Shown: piece by piece, positions 28,735 to 37,347 of the stretch | How the letters are laid out: every line of letters starts with the position of its first letter | Position numbering within the stretch: position 1 is the stretch's first letter | Source: Streptococcus cristatus ATCC 51100 | Lineage (GTDB): Bacteria > Bacillota > Bacilli > Lactobacillales > Streptococcaceae | Length of the DNA: 64,000 nucleotides | NCBI RefSeq assembly: GCF_000222765.1 | Contig: NZ_AFUE01000005.1 | Span: forward strand, 186,001 to 250,000 | Direction: 5' to 3' | The notes under the pieces: model-generated | Seen by the model: only the letters and a program-made list of their open reading frames with translations | Told to the model about the DNA's origin: nothing | Database searches by the model: none | Program-made: the position numbers and the translations under genes

Positions 28735-30441
28735 CTATTTCTTCCCTGTTTCTTCTGGTTTCCAGAAATCGGTAACAGCACCTTTAGCGGCAGAGGATAC
28801 CATGTGAGCATATTTACCAAGTACACCGCGGCTATAAAGCGGTGGAATGGTTGTTTCTGCTTTGCGTTTTTCAAGTTCTTCTTCAGAAACTGCCATGGAA
28901 ATTTCCTTGGTATCTTGGTCAACCGTGACCATATCGCCTGTACGAAGATAGGCAATCGGGCCACCATCCTGAGCTTCCGGAGCGATATGTCCGACAACGA
29001 GACCGTAGGTACCACCTGAGAAGCGACCGTCTGTCAAGAGGGCTACCTTATCTCCTTGGCCTTTCCCTACGATGATAGAAGAAAGTGATAGCATTTCTGG
29101 CATACCAGGGCCACCCTTTGGACCAACGTATCGAACCACGACTACATCGCCATCGACTACTTCATCGGCCAGCACTGCATCAATGGCAGCTTCTTCTGAG
29201 TCAAAGACCTTAGCAGGCCCGACGTGACGACGAACTTTAACACCTGATACCTTGGCAACCGCGCCATCTGGTGCCAGATTTCCATGCAAGATAATCAATG
29301 GACCGTCCGCACGTTTTGGATTTTCAAGCGGCATGATGACCTTCTGACCTGGTGTCAAGTCAGCAAAGTCAGCCAAGTTTTCCGCCACCGTCTTACCTGT
29401 ACAAGTGATTCGATCACCGTGCAAGAAGCCGTTCGCCAAAAGATATTTCATAACGGCAGGCACACCACCGACATTGTATAGGTCTTGGAAGACATACTGG
29501 CCGGATGGTTTCAAATCCGCCAAATGCGGCACGCGCTCTTGAATGACATTAAAATCATCCAAGGTCAGCTCCACATTGGCCGCATGGGCAATGGCCAACA
29601 AGTGCAGAGTAGCATTGGTAGAGCCGCCCAAAGCCATGGTCACTGTGATGGCATCTTCAAAGGCTTCGCGAGTCAGAATGTCAGATGGCTTGAGCCCCAT
29701 TTCCAGCATCCGGACAACTGCTCGGCCAGCTTCCACGATATCATCCTTCTTATCTTGAGATTCTGCTGGGTGAGAAGAAGAACCTGGCAAGCTCATCCCT
29801 AGAACTTCAATAGCTGTCGCCATAGTATTAGCCGTGTACATACCGCCACAGCCACCAGGGCCAGGGCAGGCATTACACTCGATGCGGCGCACTTCCTCAG
29901 CAGTCAAATCGCCATGGTTCCACTTCCCGATACCTTCAAAAACGGAAACCAAGTCAATGTCTTTTCCATCAAGATTCCCGGGTGCAATAGTTCCACCATA
30001 AGCAAAAATGGCTGGAATATCCATGTTCGCAATGGCAATCATAGAGCCAGGCATATTCTTATCACAGCCTCCGATAGCGACGAAGGCATCCACATTATGT
30101 CCGCCCATGGCAGCTTCGATAGAGTCTGCGATGATGTCGCGTGAAGTCAGAGAGAAGCGCATGCCCGGTGTTCCCATGGCAATCCCGTCTGCTACAGTAA
30201 TCGTACCGAACTGAACAGGCCAAGCACCTTGTTCTTTTACTCCTTCCTTGGCTAGTTTACCAAAATCATGTAGGTGAATATTACAAGGCGTATTTTCTGC
30301 CCAAGTCGAAATCACTCCGACAATTGGAGTTTCAAAGTCCTTGTCCGTCATCCCTGTCGCGCGAAGCATGGCGCGGTTAGGAGATTTGACCATACTATCA
30401 TAAATCTTACTTCTGTGGCGTGTATCTAATTTATCTATCAT
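28735..30441 (-). CDS. ilvD: Dihydroxy-acid dehydratase
   Basis: 568 residues. Fe-S enzyme that makes the 2-keto acids for valine, leucine and isoleucine. Cluster ligands are present in [10 protein letters not shown] and [12 protein letters not shown], and the C-terminal [18 protein letters not shown] is typical. The ATG at 30441 ([11 protein letters not shown]) has AAGGGA upstream and aligns with the usual family start; the ATG eight codons earlier has no ribosome site. Monocistronic. Other ilv genes are not in the window. Confidence 0.95.
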   Translation of the reverse strand: MIDKLDTRHRSKIYDSMVKSPNRAMLRATGMTDKDFETPIVGVISTWAENTPCNIHLHDFGKLAKEGVKEQGAWPVQFGTITVADGIAMGTPGMRFSLTSRDIIADSIEAAMGGHNVDAFVAIGGCDKNMPGSMIAIANMDIPAIFAYGGTIAPGNLDGKDIDLVSVFEGIGKWNHGDLTAEEVRRIECNACPGPGGCGGMYTANTMATAIEVLGMSLPGSSSHPAESQDKKDDIVEAGRAVVRMLEMGLKPSDILTREAFEDAITVTMALGGSTNATLHLLAIAHAANVELTLDDFNVIQERVPHLADLKPSGQYVFQDLYNVGGVPAVMKYLLANGFLHGDRITCTGKTVAENLADFADLTPGQKVIMPLENPKRADGPLIILHGNLAPDGAVAKVSGVKVRRHVGPAKVFDSEEAAIDAVLADEVVDGDVVVVRYVGPKGGPGMPEMLSLSSIIVGKGQGDKVALLTDGRFSGGTYGLVVGHIAPEAQDGGPIAYLRTGDMVTVDQDTKEISMAVSEEELEKRKAETTIPPLYSRGVLGKYAHMVSSAAKGAVTDFWKPEETGKK

Positions 30442-30617
30442 GTCTTTCCCTTTCGTTGTAGTCATCTTTGTGCTTTATTATACCACACTTATGCTCTATT
30501 GGATAGAAGAAAATTTTTAAATTTTCAGAATATTGGAATAATATTCTGAAAATAGGTGCAACTGCTAAAAAGCCTTACTATTGTCCAAAAGAAAATCAAA
30601 AATTTCTGTCAAGTAAC

Positions 30618-30646
30618 TTTACTTTACAAAAAAGTTTTGTTATACT
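30618..30646 (+). promoter_or_regulatory. rpmF-rpmG promoter
   Basis: TTTACT (30618-30623), 17 bases, then an extended -10 TGTTATACT with TATACT at 30641-30646. The expected start is about 55 bases ahead of the rpmF codon. Confidence 0.75.
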
Positions 30647-30707
30647 GTTAAAGTTGATGAAAATCATGAGATTGCATCGAATTACATTCTAAAAGGAGAA
30701 ACAAACA

Positions 30708-30890
30708 ATGGCAGTACCTGCACGTCGCACTTCAAAAGCGAAGAAAAACAAACGTCGTACACACTACAAAGTAACAGCTCCATCTGTAAACTTTGACGAA
30801 ACTACTGGAGATTACTCACGTTCTCACCGTGTATCACTTAAAGGATACTACAAAGGACGTAAAATCGCTAAAGCTGCTGCAGCTGAATAA
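30708..30890 (+). CDS. rpmF: 50S ribosomal protein bL32
   Basis: 60 residues, [19 protein letters not shown] start is diagnostic. The zinc-binding Cys pairs seen in many bL32 proteins are absent (the region after [18 protein letters not shown] has no Cys), so this is the zinc-independent form normal for streptococci. AAGGAG precedes the ATG; rpmG follows after 15 bases. Confidence 0.97.
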   Translation: MAVPARRTSKAKKNKRRTHYKVTAPSVNFDETTGDYSRSHRVSLKGYYKGRKIAKAAAAE

Positions 30891-30905
30891 TAGAAGGGAG
30901 ATACC

Positions 30906-31055
30906 ATGCGCGTAAATATTACACTTGAACACAAAGAATCTGGTGAACGCTTGTACCTTACTTCTAAAAACAAACGTAACACTCCAGACCGTCTTCAATT
31001 GAAGAAATACTCACCAAAACTTCGCAAGCACGTTGTGTTTACAGAAGTGAAATAA
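30906..31055 (+). CDS. rpmG: 50S ribosomal protein bL33
   Basis: 49 residues ([20 protein letters not shown]..., ending KHVVFTEVK). The core [19 protein letters not shown] is typical of bL33 but lacks the two CxxC pairs, so it is the zinc-free type. GAAGGGAG precedes the ATG. It forms an operon with rpmF. Confidence 0.95.
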
Positions 31056-31070
31056 GACAACATACAGAAT

Positions 31071-31103
31071 GCCTATGAAATCAACGTTTCACAGGCTTTT
31101 TTC
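31071..31103 (+). terminator. rpmF-rpmG terminator
   Basis: GCCTATGAAA and TTTCACAGGC form a stem with one mismatch around TCAACG, followed by TTTTTTC. A second, slightly degenerate copy lies at 32074-32114 on the far side of the next gene. Confidence 0.85.
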
Positions 31104-31112
31104 TTTTGTTTT
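31072..31112 (+). repeat. Direct repeat, copy 1 (terminator region)
   Basis: Forty-one bases containing the core ATGAAATCAACGTTTCA and the T-rich tail CTTTTTTCTTTTGTTTT. Matches 32074-32114 with two differences. The two copies flank the DUF4238 gene. Confidence 0.8.
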
Positions 31113-31173
31113 CGATGAAATAAACTGGATTTTAACTGATTAAGATTTGTTCACACTAAGTACAGGTGTTTTT

Positions 31174-31182
31174 TGATATAAT
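31174..31182 (+). promoter_or_regulatory. Extended -10 promoter of the DUF4238 gene
   Basis: TGATATAAT is a perfect extended -10 (TGnTATAAT) with no good -35 box at the usual distance. It lies about 40 bases before the start codon and inside the segment bounded by the direct repeats, so the inserted gene carries its own promoter. Confidence 0.55.
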
Positions 31183-31221
31183 TATCGTAGTATAACTTGT
31201 TTTTAAAGAGGTGTGAGGTTA

Positions 31222-32061
31222 ATGACAAATAAAGTGATGACAAAGAAACAACATTACTACCCAAGATGTCTATTAAAGTATTTTGCTGATGAATATGACG
31301 AAGTGAATGTCTATATTCGGCAAGCCAATAAATTATCTAAAGTGAATTATGAACGTCTCTGTTTTTCAGACTATTCATATGAAAGTGACGACACTATTGA
31401 TAATATTTTAGAAAATAAGCTTGGCCATTATGAAGCAAAAATGGGAGCAATCGTAAATGATATTTTAAATCATTTTTCTGATGAAGATTTTACAGTTACT
31501 AGAGAACAACAGGAGTTCTTATATCTATACATGTGGTTACAATACTTAAGAACTGATGCTGGTCGAATCAACTTTATTACAATGTATGAAAATATTTTCT
31601 CACACAAACCTAGAACTTTACCTATAGAGTTAACTGAGATAAAAGATAATCAAGAAAAGATAAAAAAATTTAACAAGTTATTTAAACAAGATGGAGTTCT
31701 AGAAAGTTACTTAAAAAACTTTGAAAAGCCTGAAACAATGAATTTTCATATTACAATTAGTGAAGATAATCTATTAACCAGTGATAACCCATTAATTGGT
31801 ACTGATGGATGGAAAAGGATTATTTTACCAATATGTCCATGTTTATGTATTGAATTTATTGATAATTCAATTGATGAAGCTAAAACCATGTTTATCAAGT
31901 TAACTCCAGATCATATCAAATACTTAAATGAAGCAACTATTAATACCGCAAATTACTTCGTCATTTCAAATAAACCATTTACTCTATCTCAGAACAATTA
32001 TTTGTATAACCGATTTAATAACAAAAATTGGACATTTAGTAAACCCCACTTTAATAATTAA
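31222..32061 (+). CDS. DUF4238 family protein
   Basis: 279 residues. The N-terminal motif KKQHYYPRCLLKYFA is the hallmark of DUF4238, and LLTSDNPLIG plus a C-terminal NYFVISN fit the family. The function is not established. The ATG at 31222 has AGAGGTG 8 bases upstream; a GTG nine bases earlier has poor spacing. The gene is markedly AT-rich against its ribosomal-protein neighbours and is flanked by two copies of the rpmG terminator, which indicates acquisition by transfer. It is monocistronic; no integrase or transposase accompanies it. Confidence 0.8.
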   Translation: MTNKVMTKKQHYYPRCLLKYFADEYDEVNVYIRQANKLSKVNYERLCFSDYSYESDDTIDNILENKLGHYEAKMGAIVNDILNHFSDEDFTVTREQQEFLYLYMWLQYLRTDAGRINFITMYENIFSHKPRTLPIELTEIKDNQEKIKKFNKLFKQDGVLESYLKNFEKPETMNFHITISEDNLLTSDNPLIGTDGWKRIILPICPCLCIEFIDNSIDEAKTMFIKLTPDHIKYLNEATINTANYFVISNKPFTLSQNNYLYNRFNNKNWTFSKPHFNN

Positions 32062-32073
32062 AAGATTAAAAAC

Positions 32074-32114
32074 CCATGAAATCAACGTTTCAAAGGCTTT
32101 TTTCTTTTGTTTTT
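32074..32114 (+). repeat. Direct repeat, copy 2 (terminator region)
   Basis: Matches 31072-31112 at 39 of 41 positions. The changes weaken the stem (TGAAA/TTTCA remains), but the T run is intact, so it can still end transcription of the DUF4238 gene. Confidence 0.8.
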
Positions 32115-32145
32115 AGCGAAGCAACTGAATGTTATATTACCCCTC

Positions 32146-32664
32146 TTAAACTAAAAATCTATCTTCCGTTTTTATGAGATTTACAGTTTCTTTGACGTCC
32201 AAATCATCTGTATACAGCAAATGATTTTTCTCAATATTTTTAGTTAAAAACTCATTTCTTGACTGGATAGATAAATCGCCCGTTCTTTCAATTTCTTCTC
32301 TAGAAGAATCTCGGTCTCTAAGCGTTTCTTCTTCTGCCAGCAATACACAGTATTTTAAGTTTATCTGTCTTGTCTTTAAGAACTCTGCAATTTTCTTCAG
32401 TTGTTCCTCAAATATGACGTATTCTATGATGACTGTAATGCCTCGGGCTATGAAATTATCGGTCAGACTGATGACATTATCCCAGAATAAATCCATGTAG
32501 TAGCCACCATCTTCCCAAGGAGCTACTAGGCCACTTTTAATCATCAAGTAGATCATGTCGCCTTCTATCACCGCACTTTTGTCAAAAGAGTAGGCTAATT
32601 CTTTGCTGACCGTGCTTTTTCCAACGCCTGGAGGACCAGAAACAATATAAACACAATTTTCCAA
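32146..32664 (-). CDS. P-loop kinase-like protein (AAA_33 type)
   Basis: 172 residues. Walker A GPPGVGKST lies at residues 10-18, followed by IEGDMIYLMI (substrate/Mg region near 35), and RDRDSSREEIERTGDL near 115-130 acts as a lid-type Arg-rich segment. The pattern suits small nucleotide, aminoglycoside or chloramphenicol-phosphotransferase-like kinases, and more distantly zeta toxins. The substrate cannot be told. The ATG at 32664 has AGAGGT upstream. It stands alone between two plus-strand genes. Confidence 0.7.
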   Translation of the reverse strand: MENCVYIVSGPPGVGKSTVSKELAYSFDKSAVIEGDMIYLMIKSGLVAPWEDGGYYMDLFWDNVISLTDNFIARGITVIIEYVIFEEQLKKIAEFLKTRQINLKYCVLLAEEETLRDRDSSREEIERTGDLSIQSRNEFLTKNIEKNHLLYTDDLDVKETVNLIKTEDRFLV

Positions 32665-32858
32665 TTTAATACCTCTATCAATTATAACGGTTCTGATAAT
32701 AACTTCTCATATTATATCATTATTTCGAAGATATTATTTCTATCGACTTCAACTCCTTCAAAAAAGAGAGTAAATATGGATAAAATTCGGAGAAAAACTC
32801 TTATAAAGTTCCAAGAAAACCCTTACTTTTGAAAATCTTCATTTTAATGCAATAAATT

Positions 32859-32887
32859 TTGACAGATGCTCTACTAGCCTTTATAAT
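32859..32887 (+). promoter_or_regulatory. Consensus sigma-70 promoter of the serine-rich repeat gene
   Basis: TTGACA (32859-32864), exactly 17 bases, TATAAT (32882-32887). Both hexamers are perfect. Predicted start near 32894, giving a short leader of about 25 bases. Confidence 0.85.
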
Positions 32888-32920
32888 AGTATTATTACTA
32901 AAATTAGGGAGAGTATGTCC

Positions 32921-35161
32921 ATGCCAAATAATGATGAGAACAAAGGTATGTTTCGTAATTTTTTAGGTGGCTTTAAGCGTCTTATAAAAGGAGAAGAGGA
33001 CGAATCATCCACTTCTGCGGTCAATAACAACGAAGGAAGTAACCCACAAGTCAATGTGAACCCAGAAGATAGAGAAAATTTCCTCATTGAGAAAGCTTTG
33101 GAGTCGATCCAATACTACGACCGCTTGGATGTTATGAATATCGGTGGAGAAGAAGTAGACGAATCTCCAGCTGTAGAAAGTGAAGCTAGTCTGGAGCAAG
33201 AAAAAATGGCAGCGAAAAGCCAGGCAGCTAGCACTACAGAATCTGCTGAGACAAGTATTTCTTCAGATTCTATGAAAAAGAGGGGCTTGAAGAGCACTGC
33301 TGATTCAATATCTCTATCATTAAGTATAGAAAGTAAAAAGGCATCTCGTAGTTTGGAAGTAACCGAATCACAGACACACAGTTTGGAAGTTGGGCAATCT
33401 GACAGCAAAGAAACGGATACTTCTGCTAGCTTGTCAATTGCGCAAAGTTATGCCTTCGAGCAATCAATCCTTGAAGAAAATAGAGCGTCACTGAGCTTAT
33501 CAATTTTTGAGTCAGTATCTCAAAGCATGGCCGCTGAAGAGTCTCTCAGTGCGGACAACGAAGCATCGCTGAGCTTATCTGCTGCTGAGTCTGTGGCGCA
33601 AAGCATTGCCATCCAAAAATCAATCAGCGCAGAAATCGAAGCGTCTACCAGCTTATCTGTAGCAGAGTCTGTTTCGCAAAGTATTGCTATCCAAGAATCA
33701 ATCAGCGCGGAATTCGAAGCATCTACCAGCTTGTCCGTGGCGGAGTCTGTGGCGCAAAGCATTGCCATCCAAAAATCAATCAGCGCTGAAATCGAAGCGT
33801 CTAAGAGCTTGTCCGTGGCAGAGTCTATTTCTCAGAGCGTTGCCATCCAAGAATCGATCAGAGCTGAAATCGAAGCGTCTAACAGCTTATCTGTAGCTGA
33901 GTCTATTTCGCAAAGCATTGCTATCCAAGAATCGATCAGCGCAGAAACGGAAGCATCTACTAGCCTATCTGTAGCAGAGTCTGTTTCGCAAAGCATTGCC
34001 ATCCAAGAATCTATCAGCGCAGAAATTGAAGCGTCTATCAGCTTGTCTGTGGCGGAGTCTATTTCTCAAAGCGTTGCCATCCAAGAATCGATCAGTGCAG
34101 AATTCGAAGCATCTAACAGCTTGTCGATAGCGGAATCGGTGTCTCAAAGCATTGCAGTCCAAGAATCAATCAGTGCAGAATTGGAAGCGTCTAACAGCTT
34201 GTCTGTAGAGGAATCCCAAGTCTTAGATAGAGCTATTGAACAGTCTATTATCACGGAAAACGAAGTGTCTACGAGCTTATCTATCGTAGAATCTGAGGCG
34301 CTAAGCAAAGCAATTGAACAATCCATTAGCGCAGAAAATGAAGCGTCTATCAGCCTATCTGTAGCGGAATCCGAAGCCTTAAGTCGAGCAATTGAACAGT
34401 CTATCAGTGCTGAAAACGAGGCATCGCTAAGTCTATCTATTACTGAAAATGAAATTCAAAGCACCGCTATTGAACAGTCTATCAGCCTAGAAAATGAAGT
34501 ATCTACTAACCTGTCTATGGCGGAATCACAAGCGAAAAGCGTGGCCGTAGAGCAGTCTATCAGCTTGGAACAAGAACAATCCCTTAGCCTGTCTATCGCG
34601 GAATCACAATCACAACATGCGGCGGTGGAACAATCTCGCAATCTGGAACAGGAATATTCATACAGTTTGGCAGCTGCGGAATCTAGAGCGAAAAGAGATA
34701 CTATTGAGCAGTCTACCAGCTTGGAGCAAGAACAATCATTTAGTTTATCTACTGCAGAATCTAAAATCCTCAGCAGAGCTGTTGAACAATCAATCAGCGT
34801 CGAACAGGATCATTCATTCAGCATTTACCTTGCCCAATCTGAAGCCCAAAGTAAGATTATTGAGCAGTCTATCAGTCTAGAGCAAGAACAGTCACGTAGC
34901 CTGTCTGTGGCTGAATCACAATCACAAAGTATCGCTATTGAGCAATCAATGAGCGTGGAAAGAGAGCGTTCAATCAGTCTATCTATCGCTGAGTCGCAAT
35001 CACAAAGAATGATTATTGAACAATCAATCAGTGCAGAGAGAGCCCATTCGATCAGTCTGTCTGCTGCCGTATATCAATCGCAAAGCATGGCTTCTGAGTT
35101 TACTACTGTCACACAGAATCTATCAACCTTGGCCATGATTACTAAGAGACAGAAAAAATAA
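32921..35161 (+). CDS. Serine-rich 26-residue-repeat protein without signal peptide
   Basis: 746 residues. AGGGAG lies 9 bases before the ATG at 32921; an ATG at 32915 is only 3 bases from it. The N-terminus (MPNNDENKGMFRNFLGGFKR) has no signal peptide but a possible amphipathic helix. From about residue 185, 21 tandem units of 26 residues follow the pattern SLSVAESVSQSIAIQESISA + EIEAST; early units are of Q-E type, later ones of E-Q-SIS-E type, and the last is degenerate. About 30% Ser, with no Gly or Pro in the repeats, which favours a long helical rod. There is no LPxTG, and the end is ITKRQKK. Canonical accessory-Sec serine-rich adhesins have a long signal peptide and an anchor; this has neither. 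Function unknown. Confidence 0.8.
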   Translation: MPNNDENKGMFRNFLGGFKRLIKGEEDESSTSAVNNNEGSNPQVNVNPEDRENFLIEKALESIQYYDRLDVMNIGGEEVDESPAVESEASLEQEKMAAKSQAASTTESAETSISSDSMKKRGLKSTADSISLSLSIESKKASRSLEVTESQTHSLEVGQSDSKETDTSASLSIAQSYAFEQSILEENRASLSLSIFESVSQSMAAEESLSADNEASLSLSAAESVAQSIAIQKSISAEIEASTSLSVAESVSQSIAIQESISAEFEASTSLSVAESVAQSIAIQKSISAEIEASKSLSVAESISQSVAIQESIRAEIEASNSLSVAESISQSIAIQESISAETEASTSLSVAESVSQSIAIQESISAEIEASISLSVAESISQSVAIQESISAEFEASNSLSIAESVSQSIAVQESISAELEASNSLSVEESQVLDRAIEQSIITENEVSTSLSIVESEALSKAIEQSISAENEASISLSVAESEALSRAIEQSISAENEASLSLSITENEIQSTAIEQSISLENEVSTNLSMAESQAKSVAVEQSISLEQEQSLSLSIAESQSQHAAVEQSRNLEQEYSYSLAAAESRAKRDTIEQSTSLEQEQSFSLSTAESKILSRAVEQSISVEQDHSFSIYLAQSEAQSKIIEQSISLEQEQSRSLSVAESQSQSIAIEQSMSVERERSISLSIAESQSQRMIIEQSISAERAHSISLSAAVYQSQSMASEFTTVTQNLSTLAMITKRQKK
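32999..35120 (+). repeat. Tandem 78-bp coding repeats and Ser-rich lead-in
   Basis: The regular array spans about 33490-35120 as units of 78 bp (26 codons). Units 3-10 are the most alike in DNA (for example repeated CAAAGCATTGCCATCCAA), pointing to recent expansion, while units 14-22 have drifted. A less regular Ser/Ala/Glu-rich region precedes it. Confidence 0.75.
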
Positions 35162-35201
35162 GCTCAGAACAAGCAGCGAATGAATACTGAAAGGAACTAA
35201 T

Positions 35202-36374
35202 ATGATTAGAAATATTCTATCAAGTAATGGTAAAAGTCTAGGAATCACCGACATCCTGCCCCGGTATGGTGAAGACTATCGTCTCTCTGTCATGGACGGA
35301 ACAGTTGACTATCGAACAATCCCCCTAGGAGCCTACGATTTGTTCAAACAAGGCTCCAGCAAACAGGATTATCTGGCAGACATTGAAAAAATTAAAACAA
35401 TGGGCTTCAATACCTACCAGCTGTCCTTTTCATGGACTCGCCTCTTCCCAACTGGAGAAGAGCGGAGACCCGATGCTAAGGTCCTTGCTTTCTATGAGTC
35501 AATTATTGATGCACTGCTAGAAAATGACATCGAACCAATTGTAAGCTTGTCTCATTTCGATTTCCCGCTTCATTTGTATGAAAAATACGGCGCATGGAAA
35601 AGTCGGCAAATGATTGCCATGTACGAAAAATATTGCGAAGCCGTTTTGACCCACTTTAAAGAAAAAGTCACTTACTGGATTACCTTTAAAGAAATGAGCG
35701 CTCTGTCTTATTTGCCATTCTTAGGCGCTGGGCTACACTTTGACAGCACGGAAAACCAAGAGCAACAAATTTGGCTGGCTGCTCACCATCAGCTAATCGC
35801 GTCCGCAAACGTGGTTAAGCTCGGTCAAACCATCAATCCAACCTTCCAATTTGGTAGCTTGATTACCATCAATAGTGATTCCCACCAAGAAAATCACTCA
35901 GCTACCGATGCCTTGGGCCATGAGTTGAACAGACGTAAAAACTACATTTTTACAGATGTGCAGACCAAGGGCCACTATCCAAACCACTTTCTTCGCTACA
36001 TTGAGCGAAATCAGCTGGATCTGGGCATTACAGAAGAGGATGTCTTCGCCTTAAGAGAAGGCATCGTGGATTTTGTTGCCTTCTCACATTATGCAGCGGA
36101 AAATATCCAGGATTTGTTTACCAACAAATATGTCCGCAAAAATGTAGAAACTTGCCTTGCACAACCCGTCCTTCTTCGGATTGCCATGTCTGAGCTATAT
36201 GAGCGCTACCACAAGCCTCTGTTGGTCATTGAGACTTGCTCTGAAGTTTCTGACCATCCGCAATTAGCTAAGAACATTCAAGACAACGTTCAAGAAATCA
36301 TTAAATCCGTTGAGATTGACGGGATTGAGTTGCTTGGCTACACACCATTTAGCTGGAGCGATGTAAACATCTAG
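35202..36374 (+). CDS. Divergent, C-terminally short GH1-family protein
   Basis: 390 residues against about 470 for streptococcal 6-phospho-beta-glucosidases. The GH1 barrel is recognisable: SFSWTRLFPTGEE, SLSHFDFPLHLYEKYGAW, ITFKEMS at the acid/base site (normally TFNEP; Glu kept, Asn and Pro lost) and LLVIETCS at the nucleophile site (normally VENG; Glu kept, Asn-Gly lost). The N-terminal Gln motif is not seen, and the chain ends at GYTPFSWSDVNI, before the usual aglycone/phosphate-binding loop. It follows the serine-rich gene by 40 bases with AAAGGA, so the two form an operon. It may be an altered glycosidase or a non-catalytic sugar-binding protein. Confidence 0.8.
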   Translation: MIRNILSSNGKSLGITDILPRYGEDYRLSVMDGTVDYRTIPLGAYDLFKQGSSKQDYLADIEKIKTMGFNTYQLSFSWTRLFPTGEERRPDAKVLAFYESIIDALLENDIEPIVSLSHFDFPLHLYEKYGAWKSRQMIAMYEKYCEAVLTHFKEKVTYWITFKEMSALSYLPFLGAGLHFDSTENQEQQIWLAAHHQLIASANVVKLGQTINPTFQFGSLITINSDSHQENHSATDALGHELNRRKNYIFTDVQTKGHYPNHFLRYIERNQLDLGITEEDVFALREGIVDFVAFSHYAAENIQDLFTNKYVRKNVETCLAQPVLLRIAMSELYERYHKPLLVIETCSEVSDHPQLAKNIQDNVQEIIKSVEIDGIELLGYTPFSWSDVNI

Positions 36375-36401
36375 GATCCAGTCCCAAGTTCAAAACATAG
36401 A

Positions 36402-36447
36402 AAAAATCTCCCCGAGAAAGTGAATAATCACTTTTGGGGAGATTTTT
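36402..36447. terminator. Bidirectional terminator
   Basis: AAAAATCTCCCC and GGGGAGATTTTT flank an inner AAAGTGAATAATCACTTT stem. It closes the serine-rich/GH1 operon and the convergent maf operon. Confidence 0.9.
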
Positions 36448-36473
36448 GATGTTTTAGAATAGAAATCAAAGCC

Positions 36474-37121
36474 TTACTCTTTTCCTTTGCTATCTCTAAA
36501 AATTCGATAGCTGGTCTCAGCGACAGGCAGGCCGATGATGGTATGCATATCACCTGTAATTGAGCGGATAAAGCGAGGATCCAGCTCCTGAAAGCCGTAA
36601 GCACCCGCCTTATCCAGCGGACGCTTCTCATGCAGATAGGCCTCGATGACAGGCTCTAATTCTGGGTAATAGTCTACAAAGTCCACCTGAGCCACGGTGT
36701 AAAAAACTTCTAAAAAACCCTGCATACGTAAGCAGACCGAGGTCACTACATGGTGGCTCTTGCCAAAGTAAGAGCGGAACATCCGACTGGCATCAGCTAA
36801 ATCCTGTGGTTTATTGTAAATCTGACCATCCACTACGACGATGGTATCAGCTGAAATATAAAGGGTTTCAGCTTCCAAGTCCAAATCGGACTTGGCCTTG
36901 GAAATCTCACAACAAATCTTGGCTGCCTTGGTCAGAAAATCCTGTTCATCGATGGTTGCCATGCAATGCTCTTCGATAGCTCGCTCGTCCACTTCTACAG
37001 CCTGAATCTCTGGATTCAAAAAACTCAGCAATTCCTTGCGTCTGGGCGACGTAGATAGCAGGACAAAGTGACGAATCTTTCCTTTTTCACCTTCCCTTTG
37101 ATAGTCAAAAACCATCTTCAT
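36474..37121 (-). CDS. maf: Maf-family nucleotide pyrophosphatase
   Basis: 215 residues. Maf proteins hydrolyse non-canonical nucleoside triphosphates and influence septation. The signature STSPRRKELL lies near residue 23, SADTIVVVDGQIYNKP near 90, and the C-terminal ITGDMHTIIGLPV is typical. The first 17 residues (MVFDYQREGEKGKIRHF) are longer than in most homologues. The start overlaps the stop of the XRE gene by four bases (ATGA). Confidence 0.85.
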   Translation of the reverse strand: MKMVFDYQREGEKGKIRHFVLLSTSPRRKELLSFLNPEIQAVEVDERAIEEHCMATIDEQDFLTKAAKICCEISKAKSDLDLEAETLYISADTIVVVDGQIYNKPQDLADASRMFRSYFGKSHHVVTSVCLRMQGFLEVFYTVAQVDFVDYYPELEPVIEAYLHEKRPLDKAGAYGFQELDPRFIRSITGDMHTIIGLPVAETSYRIFRDSKGKE

Positions 37122-37345
37122 GATTGTCCCCCTGTGTCCTTTAATTGAAAGAGTTCTTCCACCCGCAAATCAAAAACCTGAGCGATTTTTAAAGCCATCT
37201 CTAGCGAGGGATTGTAGCGATTATTTTCCAAGTGCAAGATCGTTTCGCGCCGCATTCCAATGTGGTCCGCTAACTCCTGCTGGGTCATGCCCCTAGATTC
37301 GCGGACAGATTTGAGATTGGTGATAATATTGCTTTCCTTGGCCAT
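37118..37345 (-). CDS. XRE-family transcriptional regulator
   Basis: 75 residues, almost entirely a helix-turn-helix (LKSVRESRGMTQQELADHIG, then MRRETILHLENNRYNPSLEMALKIAQVF). This is the compact YozG/YgzD-type regulator that usually controls an adjacent membrane protein gene, here the one ending 3 bases upstream. Likely autoregulatory. Confidence 0.85.
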   Translation of the reverse strand: MAKESNIITNLKSVRESRGMTQQELADHIGMRRETILHLENNRYNPSLEMALKIAQVFDLRVEELFQLKDTGGQS

Positions 37346-37347
37346 TT

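Noticed and set aside
31222-32061. DUF4238 segment as an insertion sequence or transposon
   Set aside because: No transposase or integrase, no terminal inverted repeats; only the duplicated terminator is seen.
32146-32664. P-loop protein as a zeta toxin
   Set aside because: No epsilon antitoxin gene beside it, and the short length and lid fit a small kinase better.
33520-33768. Long minus-strand open frames inside the serine-rich repeat gene
   Set aside because: They are mirror frames created by the 78-bp repeat; no start sites or ribosome sites, and the plus frame has promoter, ribosome site and regular repeat structure.
33490-35120. Regular spacing considered as a CRISPR array
   Set aside because: The whole 78-bp unit is repeated, with no unique spacers, and the array lies within one open frame; no cas genes are nearby.
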